Position numbers and translations under genes: made by a program | Shown here: positions 54,680 to 62,765 of the stretch, one piece after another | Layout of the letters: each line of letters begins with the position of its first letter | Position numbering within the stretch: position 1 is the first letter of the stretch | Notes under the pieces: generated by a model | Told to the model about the DNA's origin: nothing | What the model saw: only the letters and a program-made list of their open reading frames with translations | Databases searched by the model: none | Source of the DNA: Croceicoccus mobilis | GTDB taxonomy: Bacteria > Pseudomonadota > Alphaproteobacteria > Sphingomonadales > Sphingomonadaceae | DNA: 64,000 nucleotides | Assembly: GCF_001661965.1 (NCBI RefSeq) | Contig: NZ_LYWZ01000023.1 | Coordinates: 124,001 to 188,000 of the forward strand | Reading direction: 5' to 3'

Positions 54680-54693
54680 ACTTAACCGGGTTA
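54680..54693 (-). promoter_or_regulatory. TTAACC-type motif upstream of LytM
   Basis: On the sense strand TAACCCGGTTAAGT, differing from the element upstream of the diguanylate cyclase (TAACCCGGTTTAAGT) by one inserted T. TTAACC/GGTTAA half sites suggest possible binding by a CtrA-like regulator. Confidence 0.45.
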
Positions 54694-54827
54694 CCCCTCC
54701 GGCACAGAAGCGACCCCTCGCATGTCGATGTGCCCTGTGGTCCGGGGCCAACCGGCGATGCGCCGCATCTGCTGATATTCGAAGAAACGTCGGAACCCCC
54801 CGCCGTCTCATGCGTATTGGCTAGGGC

Positions 54828-55628
54828 TTAAAGGGTTAACGACTCAATACCGGCGCGGAATTCCCGCGACAGACCGGCAGACTCTCGCGCCGAGTCGTTG
54901 AACGGTGCCTTCAGTTCTGCGTGAAAGTGTTTTCTCACAAGAAATTGCCATTGTTCGACAGTGTTTTCGCCTCTCGTGCGGCACAGCTCGTCGAAATGGC
55001 TTGTTCCGAATCGGACATGGCGAATCTCATCGTCAAGGATTCGCTGAAGTATCAGGGCTCCGTTTTCGTCGCCTTGCGCGCGCACGCGGTCGCGCGTCGC
55101 GGGCGTCACATCAAGGCCGCGCGCTTCCAGCACCATGGGCACGATCGCCAATCGCGCGCCCACGTCGTGGGCGGTTTCCCGCGCCGATTCCCATAACCCG
55201 CCATGTGCCGGCAGATCGCCGTACTGGCTGCCCAGCGTACGCAGTTTTCGATCGATCAGCGCGAAATGCATCGCCTCATCCGCCGCGACGGACAGGAAAT
55301 CACCGGTAAAGCCCTTGCCCATCTCGCCGCCAAAGCGCCCCGCCATGTCAAGCGCGAGGTCGATGGCCACGAACTCGATATGGGCAAAGCTGTGCCATAG
55401 CGCGATGCGCCCGCGTTCCGACCCGCCGCGCCGCCGTTTGGGCATATCGCGCGGCGCCCGCAATTCGGGCCGCGCCGGACGCGCGGGTTCATCGGGCATA
55501 GCTACATCGAACTGAAAGGCCAGCCGCCCGGCCCGCCAGTCGCGGGCCAGCCTGCGGGTCGCCATCACCTTGTCGCGGGCGTCAGCCGTCAGCAGCGCGT
55601 CGCGGATGGCCTGCGCAATCGTGGTCAT
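54828..55628 (-). CDS. DUF455 family ferritin-like protein
   Basis: A 266-residue protein of the DUF455 family. The conserved HIEFVAIDLALDMAGRFG, AADEAMHFALIDRKL, LEARGLDVTPATRDR and LDDEIRHVRFGTSHF segments carry Glu and His residues arranged like a diiron four-helix bundle. The function is unknown. It is the last gene of a leftward unit with bcp (3 bases upstream) and glnE. Confidence 0.85.
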   Translation of the reverse strand: MTTIAQAIRDALLTADARDKVMATRRLARDWRAGRLAFQFDVAMPDEPARPARPELRAPRDMPKRRRGGSERGRIALWHSFAHIEFVAIDLALDMAGRFGGEMGKGFTGDFLSVAADEAMHFALIDRKLRTLGSQYGDLPAHGGLWESARETAHDVGARLAIVPMVLEARGLDVTPATRDRVRAQGDENGALILQRILDDEIRHVRFGTSHFDELCRTRGENTVEQWQFLVRKHFHAELKAPFNDSARESAGLSREFRAGIESLTL

Positions 55629-55631
55629 TGT

Positions 55632-56117
55632 TCAGAGCGCTTTCGCCGCCTCCAGCACCGCTTCGGCGTGGCCCTTCACCTTCACCTTGCGCCATAGCTG
55701 GCTGATCGTGCCGTCGGCGGCGACGAGATAGGTCGTGCGCTCCATCCCCATATAGGTGCGGCCATACATGTTCTTCTCGACCCAGATGCCCAGCGCCTCG
55801 GCAAGGCCATCCTTGCCGCTGTCAGCGGGCGTGTCGCTGGCGAGCGCGATGGTCAGCCCCTGCTTTTCGATGAATTTCACATGGCTCTTCGGCGGATCCT
55901 TGCTCACGCCCAGGATCGCAACGCCCGCCTTGTCGAACTCTTCCTTCAGCGCGGTGAAGTCCTTTGCCTCATTGGTGCAGCCCGGCGTATTGTCCTTGGG
56001 ATAGAAGAACACGACCGCAGGCTTGCCTGTGAAATCCTTGATCGAAACGCTGCCGCCATCGGGGGTTTCCAGCGTGTTGGTCGGAAAGGCGTCGCCTGCG
56101 TCGGGCCGCTCGCTCAT
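55632..56117 (-). CDS. bcp: Peroxiredoxin Bcp (thiol peroxidase)
   Basis: A 161-residue AhpC/TSA peroxiredoxin. Cys47 in NTPGCTNEAKDF is the peroxidatic cysteine; the position five residues later, a Cys in E. coli Bcp, is Lys here, so it belongs to the 1-Cys or atypical group. It reduces hydroperoxides with a thioredoxin-like donor. I place the start at 56117; the frame extends upstream but overlaps glnE. The glnE stop ends two bases before this start, indicating cotranscription. Confidence 0.93.
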   Translation of the reverse strand: MSERPDAGDAFPTNTLETPDGGSVSIKDFTGKPAVVFFYPKDNTPGCTNEAKDFTALKEEFDKAGVAILGVSKDPPKSHVKFIEKQGLTIALASDTPADSGKDGLAEALGIWVEKNMYGRTYMGMERTTYLVAADGTISQLWRKVKVKGHAEAVLEAAKAL

Positions 56118-56119
56118 GG

Positions 56120-58840
56120 TCAAAGCTCCAGTTCCTGCTCGAATATATTGGCCCATGCCCCTGCCACCTGCCCGCGTGCCTTGTCGAGGGCGGAAAGCAG
56201 ATCCTCCCACCCGGCGTCGTCCTGTCCGGGCAGGCAATTAGCAAGGAGAACGGCCCGCGCCGCTTCTCCCGGCTCTTCGCCCGACGGGGTGACCAGTCGC
56301 AGGGTCAGGAGCAGGCGCGTCAGCAAATCATGCGCCCCGACCAGCGTATCGGGCACCAGCCCGCCCTGTGCCAGAGCGCCCAGCGCGGCGCGCAGGTCGG
56401 GCAGCAGATAGGCCCCGTCCGGCCCGCCGCTTTCCCGCAGCTGCAGGAAATGAGTGAGAAATTCGAGATCGACCAGCCCGCCGCGCATCAGCTTCACGTC
56501 CAGTGGACCTTTTGGCGGCTTGTGGCGCGTAATCTCGCCGCGCATCTCCAGCACCGCCTCGCGCAGCGCAGCGCCATCGCGCGGTGCCATGAGGAGGTCG
56601 CGGATCAGCGCCTCCACCTGCTCGCGCGCGCCTGCGGGGCCATGCAGCACGCGGGCGCGGGTCAGCGCCATATGCTCCCACGTCCAGGCCTGTTCCGTCT
56701 GATAACGGGCAAAGCTGTCGACGCTGACGGAAAGCAGGCCCTGTGCGCCCGAAGGCCGCAGGCGCGTATCGACCTCGAACAGCGCCCCCTCCGATGTCGG
56801 GACCGACAGCGCGGCGCTGACCCGCTGGGCAAGGCGGTTGAAATATTGCGTGGCGCCCAATGGCCTGCGCCCGTCGCTTTCCTCGCTGAAATCGCCGGTG
56901 AACAGGTAAACGATGTCGAGATCGCTGGCATGGGTCAGAACCCCGCCGCCCAGCCGGCCATAGCCTAGGATGACGAGACCCTCCTTACCCACGCGTCCAT
57001 GATCTTCGGCAAAATCGCCCGCAGCGCCGGTGGCCAGCACGTCGATCGCCGCCTCCGCCACGCGGGACAGGCCCGCCGCGATCTCCAGCGCGTCATGCGC
57101 ATGTTCCAGCAGTTGCACGCCCAGCGCAAAGCGATGGTCGCCAACTTCCCGCCGCACCCGGTCGAGCAGGTCTTCATAGGTCGGCGCATCGGCGCGCATG
57201 TCCCGCATCAGCGCGGGCACATCTGCGGGCAGCGCAAAGGCGGTGCGGTCGATCAGTGCGTCGAGCAGATCCCCGCGCCGCGCCAAGGCATCGGCCAATG
57301 CCGGAGACAGCGCCAGAACCCGCACCAGCGTATCGATCAGGCCGGGACGGGCAGCCAGCAGCTTGAACAGGTTGAAGGCGCTGGGCAGGCGCGAGAGCAT
57401 CTGTTCCCAGCGGGTGATGGCGCGTTCGGGCGCGGGCGCGGCGGCCAGAGCCTCCAGCAGTTCGCCCTCTATGTCGGCAAAGGCGGCGCGCGCGGCAGAG
57501 GATCGCAAGGCCTTGACCTTGCCTTCCTTCCAGCCCTCGATCCGTGCCGACAGCGCGGCGGGATCGTCAAAGCCAAGCTCCGCCAGCCGCGCAGGGGCGC
57601 TGGCCGCGGGGGTCGCTTCGCCGCCATGCGCCTGAAGCAGCGTGTCGAAGCGCGCGCCAACGCGGCCCGTCACCTCCTCCAGCTGCGCCACCAGCGCCGC
57701 GCCATCGGCCAGCCCGTCGAGCCGCGCCACATTGTCGAGCGCCTCTGCGCCCGCCGGGAGCGCATGGGTCTGCTGGTCGCGCACCATCTGGAGGCGATGT
57801 TCGATGGTGCGCAGCCGGTCATAGGCATCGCCCAGTTCCAGCGCGTCCACCGCCCCGATGATGCCCGCATCGGCCAACGCATCCAGCGCCGCGCGCGTGC
57901 CGCGCACCCGCAATTCGGGGATGCGCCCGCCATGGATCAGCTGATGCGTCTGGGCGTAGAATTCGACCTCGCGAATGCCGCCGCGCCCACGCTTCAAATC
58001 ATAGCCCGGGCCGGGGCGCGGCGGGCCGTCATAGCTGTCGCGGATGCGCCGCACGAGCGCGGAAATTTCATCGATCGCGCCGAAATCCAGCGATTTGCGC
58101 CAGACGAAAGGCTTGATTGCATTCAGGAAATCCTGCCCTGCCGCGATATCGCCCGCCGCGCTTCGCGCCCGGATGAAGGCTGCACGTTCCCATGCCAGCG
58201 CGCTGCTTTCGTAATGGGTGAGCGCCGCGCCATAGCTGATGGCAAGCGGGCTGACCTCGCTGGCAGGGCGCAGGCGCAAATCGACGCGCAGCACATAGCC
58301 CTCCGCCGTCGGGGCCCCCATGGTCTGGACCAGCCGCCGTGCCGCCATTTGCGCCGCCTCACCCGGTTCGTCGCGTTCGCGTTTCAGGATGGTTTCGGGA
58401 TCATAGAGAAGAATCGGATCGATGTCGGAGCTATAGTTCAGCTCCCCCGCCCCCTGCTTGCCAAGCGCCAGCCCGACCATGCCGATATGTTCGTCCGGCC
58501 CCGGCAGTTCGCCGATGCGGTGGCCCACGGCCTCTCGCATTGCGGTATCGAGCGCGCTGTCAGCGAAATGGGAAAGCTCGCCGATGACGCGGTTGACGTC
58601 GAATGCCCCGGCCAGATCGCCAATGGCCAGCACCAGCGCCAGCCCCCGGCGCTGGCGGCGCAGCATGACGCCGACTTCCTCGCCTTCACCGGCGGACTTC
58701 GCCGCAGCCAAGGCAGCCTCGCCCTCGCCACGCTCCAGCATGGCGGCAAGAGCCGTCTCCCGTTCAAGCAGACCCGAAAGGAACGGCGCATGCGCACGCG
58801 CGCGCCTCAGCGCGTCTTGCCAGATGTCATCCTCAGCCAT
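56120..58840 (-). CDS. glnE: Bifunctional glutamine synthetase adenylyltransferase/deadenylase
   Basis: A 906-residue protein with two nucleotidyltransferase halves, GlnE-type: N-terminal domain with GKQGAGELNYSSDIDPILLY and C-terminal domain with GYGRLGGGVLTHASDLDIVY, each carrying the paired Asp residues, joined by helical regions. GlnE attaches AMP to, or removes it from, glutamine synthetase in response to the PII signal. The gene starts a unit with bcp and DUF455. ATG 58840. Confidence 0.95.
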   Translation of the reverse strand: MAEDDIWQDALRRARAHAPFLSGLLERETALAAMLERGEGEAALAAAKSAGEGEEVGVMLRRQRRGLALVLAIGDLAGAFDVNRVIGELSHFADSALDTAMREAVGHRIGELPGPDEHIGMVGLALGKQGAGELNYSSDIDPILLYDPETILKRERDEPGEAAQMAARRLVQTMGAPTAEGYVLRVDLRLRPASEVSPLAISYGAALTHYESSALAWERAAFIRARSAAGDIAAGQDFLNAIKPFVWRKSLDFGAIDEISALVRRIRDSYDGPPRPGPGYDLKRGRGGIREVEFYAQTHQLIHGGRIPELRVRGTRAALDALADAGIIGAVDALELGDAYDRLRTIEHRLQMVRDQQTHALPAGAEALDNVARLDGLADGAALVAQLEEVTGRVGARFDTLLQAHGGEATPAASAPARLAELGFDDPAALSARIEGWKEGKVKALRSSAARAAFADIEGELLEALAAAPAPERAITRWEQMLSRLPSAFNLFKLLAARPGLIDTLVRVLALSPALADALARRGDLLDALIDRTAFALPADVPALMRDMRADAPTYEDLLDRVRREVGDHRFALGVQLLEHAHDALEIAAGLSRVAEAAIDVLATGAAGDFAEDHGRVGKEGLVILGYGRLGGGVLTHASDLDIVYLFTGDFSEESDGRRPLGATQYFNRLAQRVSAALSVPTSEGALFEVDTRLRPSGAQGLLSVSVDSFARYQTEQAWTWEHMALTRARVLHGPAGAREQVEALIRDLLMAPRDGAALREAVLEMRGEITRHKPPKGPLDVKLMRGGLVDLEFLTHFLQLRESGGPDGAYLLPDLRAALGALAQGGLVPDTLVGAHDLLTRLLLTLRLVTPSGEEPGEAARAVLLANCLPGQDDAGWEDLLSALDKARGQVAGAWANIFEQELEL

Positions 58841-58881
58841 GGGTGAGGGTTAGGCCGAGGCAGGCCCCCGGCACAAGAGCG

Positions 58882-60591
58882 TCAGCGGATTATGGTCACC
58901 CGGTCTTGCGCTGGCACTGCGCGCCCACCTTCGCTGTCCAGATAGGCCTCGAACGCGTCGAGGTCGGTCGCGCCGATCACCGGGTCCTTGGCCTTGGTGA
59001 ACTCGGCGAAACGGTCGCCGCCGCCCTGCAGGAAATTGCTGATGGTGACGCGGTAGGTCTTGGCCGGATCAAGCGCTTCGCCATCCAGCGTCATGCCCGA
59101 AACCCGCGAACCCGGCTGTGCCGTCAGGTCGAGCGTGTAGTGGAAGCCCTCGGACACCTGCAGATAGTTCGGGTCATTGGGCTCGGCATATTGCTGCTCC
59201 AGCACGGTCTTGATCTGCGCACCGGTCATGTCGAAGGTTTCGAGCACATTGCCAAAGGGCTGCACCGCATAGATCTGGCCAAAGGTCACCGTGCCATCGG
59301 CAGCCGGGACAAGATCCGCGCGCACGCCGCCATCGTTCATGAACGCGATCTGCGCGCCCTCTCCACGTGTCGCGGCCAACTGCGCATCGGCGATCAGCTC
59401 GCCCAGCGGGCTTTCGATCCCGTCGCCTTTCAGCGCTTCGCCCAGCAGCTTGCCGGCGGGGCGCTCTTCGGCCGATTTCGACGCGGCCTGATAGCGGGCG
59501 ACATAGGCGGCAATTTCCGGATCGGGGGTGAACTGGCGGAAGGCTGGGTCATCGCTTTGCACCAGCACGTTCTCGGCGGTCTCGGCCACCACATCGCCCG
59601 CCTTGGGGTCGATGGTCAGTGCGATATCGGTCACCATGCCCGATCCATATCCGGCGCTGGTCACAAGGAAATGGCGCGAGGGATCGAACTGCGCATAGTC
59701 GCAGACATATTCGCGGTGTGTATGGCCCGAGATGACGACATCGACGCGCGGGTCGAGGCGCTTCAGGATCGAATCGAGCGGGCCCATATTCCCTGCACAG
59801 CTGTCGCCGACGCGGTAATAGCCATCCACATCGAAACCCTGATGGATCGCGACGATAACCGCATCGGCCCCATCGGCGATCGCCTTGGGCACCAGCGCAT
59901 TGATCGCATCGGCCTCATCCCCGAAATTCAGCCCCTCCAGCCCCGAAGGCGATACCAGCAGCGGCACGTCTTTCAGCGACAGGCCGATCACCGCCACGGC
60001 GACCGCATCGGCACCGCTGCCGAAACGCTTGATGCCATAGCCGGGGAACAGCTCGCCGCCATCATCGCGCACGACATTCGCGGACAGAAACTGGAATTCG
60101 GCACCCGTGAAAGGGTTTTCGACGGCGCAAGGGGTGCGCATGGTGTTCACCTCGCACCCGCCGTTCTGCATGCGCAGCAATTCGTGCCAGCCGCGGTCGA
60201 ATTCGTGATTGCCGACCGCGTTGAAGTCCAATCCGATGCGGTTCATCACCCCGATCGCCGGTTCGTCGAGGAAATAGGACGACACCAGCGGGCTGGCGCT
60301 GATGAGATCGCCTGCCGACACCACCATCGAATATTCGTTCTGCGCCCGCAATTCGCTGACCGCCGTCGCCAGCACCGCCGCGCCGCCGACCGGCACGTCA
60401 TAACGGCCTGCACCGGGGCTGAGTTCGCCCGCGCTGCTCGACATCTTGCGCGGGAGGAGATTGCCGTGAAAATCGTTGATCCCGACGATGCGGACGGTGA
60501 CAGGCTGTTCGCTGTCAGTCTCGGCAGTGGGGATGGTGGCGCAGGCGGCAAGGGCCAGCGAGGCGAACGAAGCGATGAGCGCACGAATCAT
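58882..60591 (-). CDS. 5'-nucleotidase/UshA-like metallophosphatase lipoprotein
   Basis: A 569-residue exported protein. Lipoprotein-type signal (ASLALAACATIP, Cys17). A calcineurin-like metallophosphatase domain has NDFHGN, SAGDLISASPL, GNHEFDRG and SGHTHREY, and the 5'-nucleotidase C-terminal domain starts near residue 380 (SPLGELIADAQLAAT, FMNDGGVRADL, NFLQGGGDRFAEF). It hydrolyses nucleotides or UDP-sugars in the periplasm for salvage. It is separated from the glnE start by 41 bases. Confidence 0.92.
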   Translation of the reverse strand: MIRALIASFASLALAACATIPTAETDSEQPVTVRIVGINDFHGNLLPRKMSSSAGELSPGAGRYDVPVGGAAVLATAVSELRAQNEYSMVVSAGDLISASPLVSSYFLDEPAIGVMNRIGLDFNAVGNHEFDRGWHELLRMQNGGCEVNTMRTPCAVENPFTGAEFQFLSANVVRDDGGELFPGYGIKRFGSGADAVAVAVIGLSLKDVPLLVSPSGLEGLNFGDEADAINALVPKAIADGADAVIVAIHQGFDVDGYYRVGDSCAGNMGPLDSILKRLDPRVDVVISGHTHREYVCDYAQFDPSRHFLVTSAGYGSGMVTDIALTIDPKAGDVVAETAENVLVQSDDPAFRQFTPDPEIAAYVARYQAASKSAEERPAGKLLGEALKGDGIESPLGELIADAQLAATRGEGAQIAFMNDGGVRADLVPAADGTVTFGQIYAVQPFGNVLETFDMTGAQIKTVLEQQYAEPNDPNYLQVSEGFHYTLDLTAQPGSRVSGMTLDGEALDPAKTYRVTISNFLQGGGDRFAEFTKAKDPVIGATDLDAFEAYLDSEGGRAVPAQDRVTIIR

Positions 60592-60641
60592 GCGCGCATG
60601 CTTAGACCTCCTTCGCGCCTGCGCAAATGGCCATGCCGGTA

Positions 60642-61331
60642 TCAGCCCTTGCCAAACAGGCGGGCGAACCAGTTCCCGTCACCGGATGCGGTGCAGCTTT
60701 CGCCGTTGGAGAGCGGCAATTCCAACCACGCCTCCTTGGCATCATCGCCCGTGCCCAGGATAATGCCGAGCGACGCCATGATGGGAAGCTGCCTGCCATT
60801 GATCGGGCGATAGCTTGGCTTGGCGACGTCATAGACCAGCGCATTGCCGTCGTGGCTCCACTTGCCATCGAAGAACAGCGCCTGTTCCTTACGCCTGCGC
60901 GGCAGCAGCGAGACCGGTCGCGCCCAGTTCAGCATGGCGCTGCGGGCGCGCAGGCTCGACCCTTCCATGGCCAGCTTCATCCATTGCGCGCGAAGGATAC
61001 CGCCGGTGTTCCAGTGAAAGGACAGGGCAGCGGCCAGCTCATGTTCGGCGGGCTGATGATCGCCGAACGCGGCCAGCACTTCGGGCAGGTAATTGCGGCG
61101 CAGCGCCCAGATGAAGATTTCAAGGCAATGGGTCAGCGATTGGGGATTGTCGCGGTAACGCCCGACCTTGTGGCCGGAGGCATCGGTCAGCCCGACGCTC
61201 CATGTCCAGACCCCGACCGAATCGCGATAGGCTTCGCGCACGATCCCTTCATGCGCGACAAGTTCCGCCGCGATGCGCGCGGTGATGTCGGGGTTGGCGG
61301 GATCATAGCTGTGCGAATCGGTTTGCGGCAT
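60642..61331 (-). CDS. GH24-type lysozyme, no signal peptide
   Basis: A 229-residue protein with the T4-lysozyme-type catalytic spacing Glu28-x8-Asp37-x5-Thr43 (HEGIVREAYRDSVGVWTWSVG). The first 20 residues are not a signal peptide or membrane anchor. The C-terminal half, about residues 130-229, is unfamiliar. Endolysins of this type need a holin or are used by phages and gene transfer agents; no holin or phage gene is near. It might serve release of a gene transfer agent or cell lysis. The start is ATG 61331 with GGAG further upstream. Confidence 0.78.
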   Translation of the reverse strand: MPQTDSHSYDPANPDITARIAAELVAHEGIVREAYRDSVGVWTWSVGLTDASGHKVGRYRDNPQSLTHCLEIFIWALRRNYLPEVLAAFGDHQPAEHELAAALSFHWNTGGILRAQWMKLAMEGSSLRARSAMLNWARPVSLLPRRRKEQALFFDGKWSHDGNALVYDVAKPSYRPINGRQLPIMASLGIILGTGDDAKEAWLELPLSNGESCTASGDGNWFARLFGKG

Positions 61332-61429
61332 CGGGGGCGTGCTCCATCTGTTGGAACACGCCGATGCCGCACACCGACAGGCGTAGGAAAATTAAAGCTG
61401 GTCCGCAGGCCCATGCGGCCCGCAGCCCA

Positions 61430-62683
61430 TCAGGCCGCTACGGTCAGCGCCGACTTCAGCTCTTCCACCAGATTGGTCTCTTCCCACGGGAACAGGCCTT
61501 CCACGGCCTGGCGACCGAAATGGCCATAGGCGGCAGAGGTGCGATAGATCGGGCGATTCAATTGCAGCTTCTCGCGGATACCGCGCGGGGTCAGGCCGCG
61601 CAGCCCCTGAATCGAGCGGATCGCATGTTCCAGCGCCTCATCCGTGACGCCATCGGCGCAGGTGCCGTGCGTGTCGACATATATCGATAGCGGGTGCGAA
61701 ACGCCGATCGCATAGGACAGCTGGATCGTGCAGCGCGTGGCGAAACCGCCTGCGACGATGTTCTTTGCCAGATAGCGCGCGATATAGGCGGCCGAGCGGT
61801 CGACCTTGGTCGGGTCCTTGCCGCTGAACGCGCCGCCGCCGTGCGGGGCCGCGCCGCCATAGGTGTCGACGATGATCTTGCGCCCGGTCAGGCCGGCGTC
61901 GCCGTCGGGGCCGCCGATCTCGAACTTGCCGGTCGGGTTGATGTGATAGATCGTCTCGTCCGACAGCAGCTCTGCGGGCAGGATGTCGGCGACCACACCC
62001 TTCACATAGGCGTTCAGCTCCGCGCCCTGTTCGCCCGTGTCGTAACCCGGCTTGTGCTGGGTGGAGACGACAATGGCGGTGCAGGCGACGGGCTTGCCGT
62101 TCTCGAACTTCAACGTGACCTGGCTCTTGGCATCAGGCTCGAGGAAGTCGGCCTTGCCCGATTTGCGGTCGTCGGCCAGCTGCTGCAGGATCTTGTGGCT
62201 GTAATCCAGCGTCGCGGGCATCAGATCGGGCGTTTCGTCGCAGGCAAAGCCGAACATGATGCCCTGATCGCCCGCGCCCTCGTCCTTCTCGCTCGCCTCA
62301 TCCGCGTCGACGCCCTGCGCGATATGCGCGGACTGACCGTGGAGGAAATTCTCGAAGCGGAAACGCTCCCAGTGGAAGCCGTCCTGCGCATAGCCGATCT
62401 CACGCACGACATCGCGCACGGTCTGCTCGATCTCTTCCTTCGCGCCGGGTGCCCAATAGCCATTGCCGGCCCAGTCCTCACGCGTTTCGTCGAACATCGG
62501 CTTACAGCGGATTTCACCGGCCAGTACGACCAGCTGGGTCGTCGTCATCGTCTCGCACGCGATACGCGCCTCGGGGTCCTTGGCCAGCATCAGGTCGACG
62601 ATGGCGTCGCTGATCTGGTCAGCGACCTTGTCGGGATGACCTTCGGAAACCGATTCAGAGGTGAAGATGAAGTTCTGGCGCAT
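61430..62683 (-). CDS. metK: S-adenosylmethionine synthetase
   Basis: A 417-residue Met[41 protein letters not shown] and [20 protein letters not shown] are diagnostic. It forms S-adenosylmethionine from methionine and ATP. The length is slightly greater than E. coli (384), usual for alphaproteobacteria. ATG 62683 is chosen because conservation starts there. An inverted repeat 58-77 bases upstream may be an operator. Confidence 0.97.
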   Translation of the reverse strand: MRQNFIFTSESVSEGHPDKVADQISDAIVDLMLAKDPEARIACETMTTTQLVVLAGEIRCKPMFDETREDWAGNGYWAPGAKEEIEQTVRDVVREIGYAQDGFHWERFRFENFLHGQSAHIAQGVDADEASEKDEGAGDQGIMFGFACDETPDLMPATLDYSHKILQQLADDRKSGKADFLEPDAKSQVTLKFENGKPVACTAIVVSTQHKPGYDTGEQGAELNAYVKGVVADILPAELLSDETIYHINPTGKFEIGGPDGDAGLTGRKIIVDTYGGAAPHGGGAFSGKDPTKVDRSAAYIARYLAKNIVAGGFATRCTIQLSYAIGVSHPLSIYVDTHGTCADGVTDEALEHAIRSIQGLRGLTPRGIREKLQLNRPIYRTSAAYGHFGRQAVEGLFPWEETNLVEELKSALTVAA

Positions 62684-62740
62684 TAGCGGATCCGCTTGTT
62701 GTTTGGGCCAATCGAGCCAGCAGCGCGATGGGCCGTGAAC

Positions 62741-62760
62741 GTATAAAGATTGCTTTATAT
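62741..62760. promoter_or_regulatory. Inverted repeat upstream of metK, candidate operator
   Basis: GTATAAAG (62741-62748) and CTTTATAT (62753-62760) form a seven-of-eight palindrome with a four-base centre. It is AT-rich in GC-rich DNA, sits between lnt and metK on the metK side, and resembles palindromes known upstream of methionine/SAM-cycle genes in Alphaproteobacteria. I did not find a known SAM riboswitch. Confidence 0.5.
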
Positions 62761-62765
62761 GTGCA

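Noticed and set aside
56999-60813. Two long plus-strand open frames over glnE and the 5'-nucleotidase
   Set aside because: Both are shadows of clear minus-strand genes with all family motifs.
62684-62765. SAM-II or SAM/SAH riboswitch before metK
   Set aside because: The leader is short and lacks the expected conserved core; the palindrome explains the signal better.
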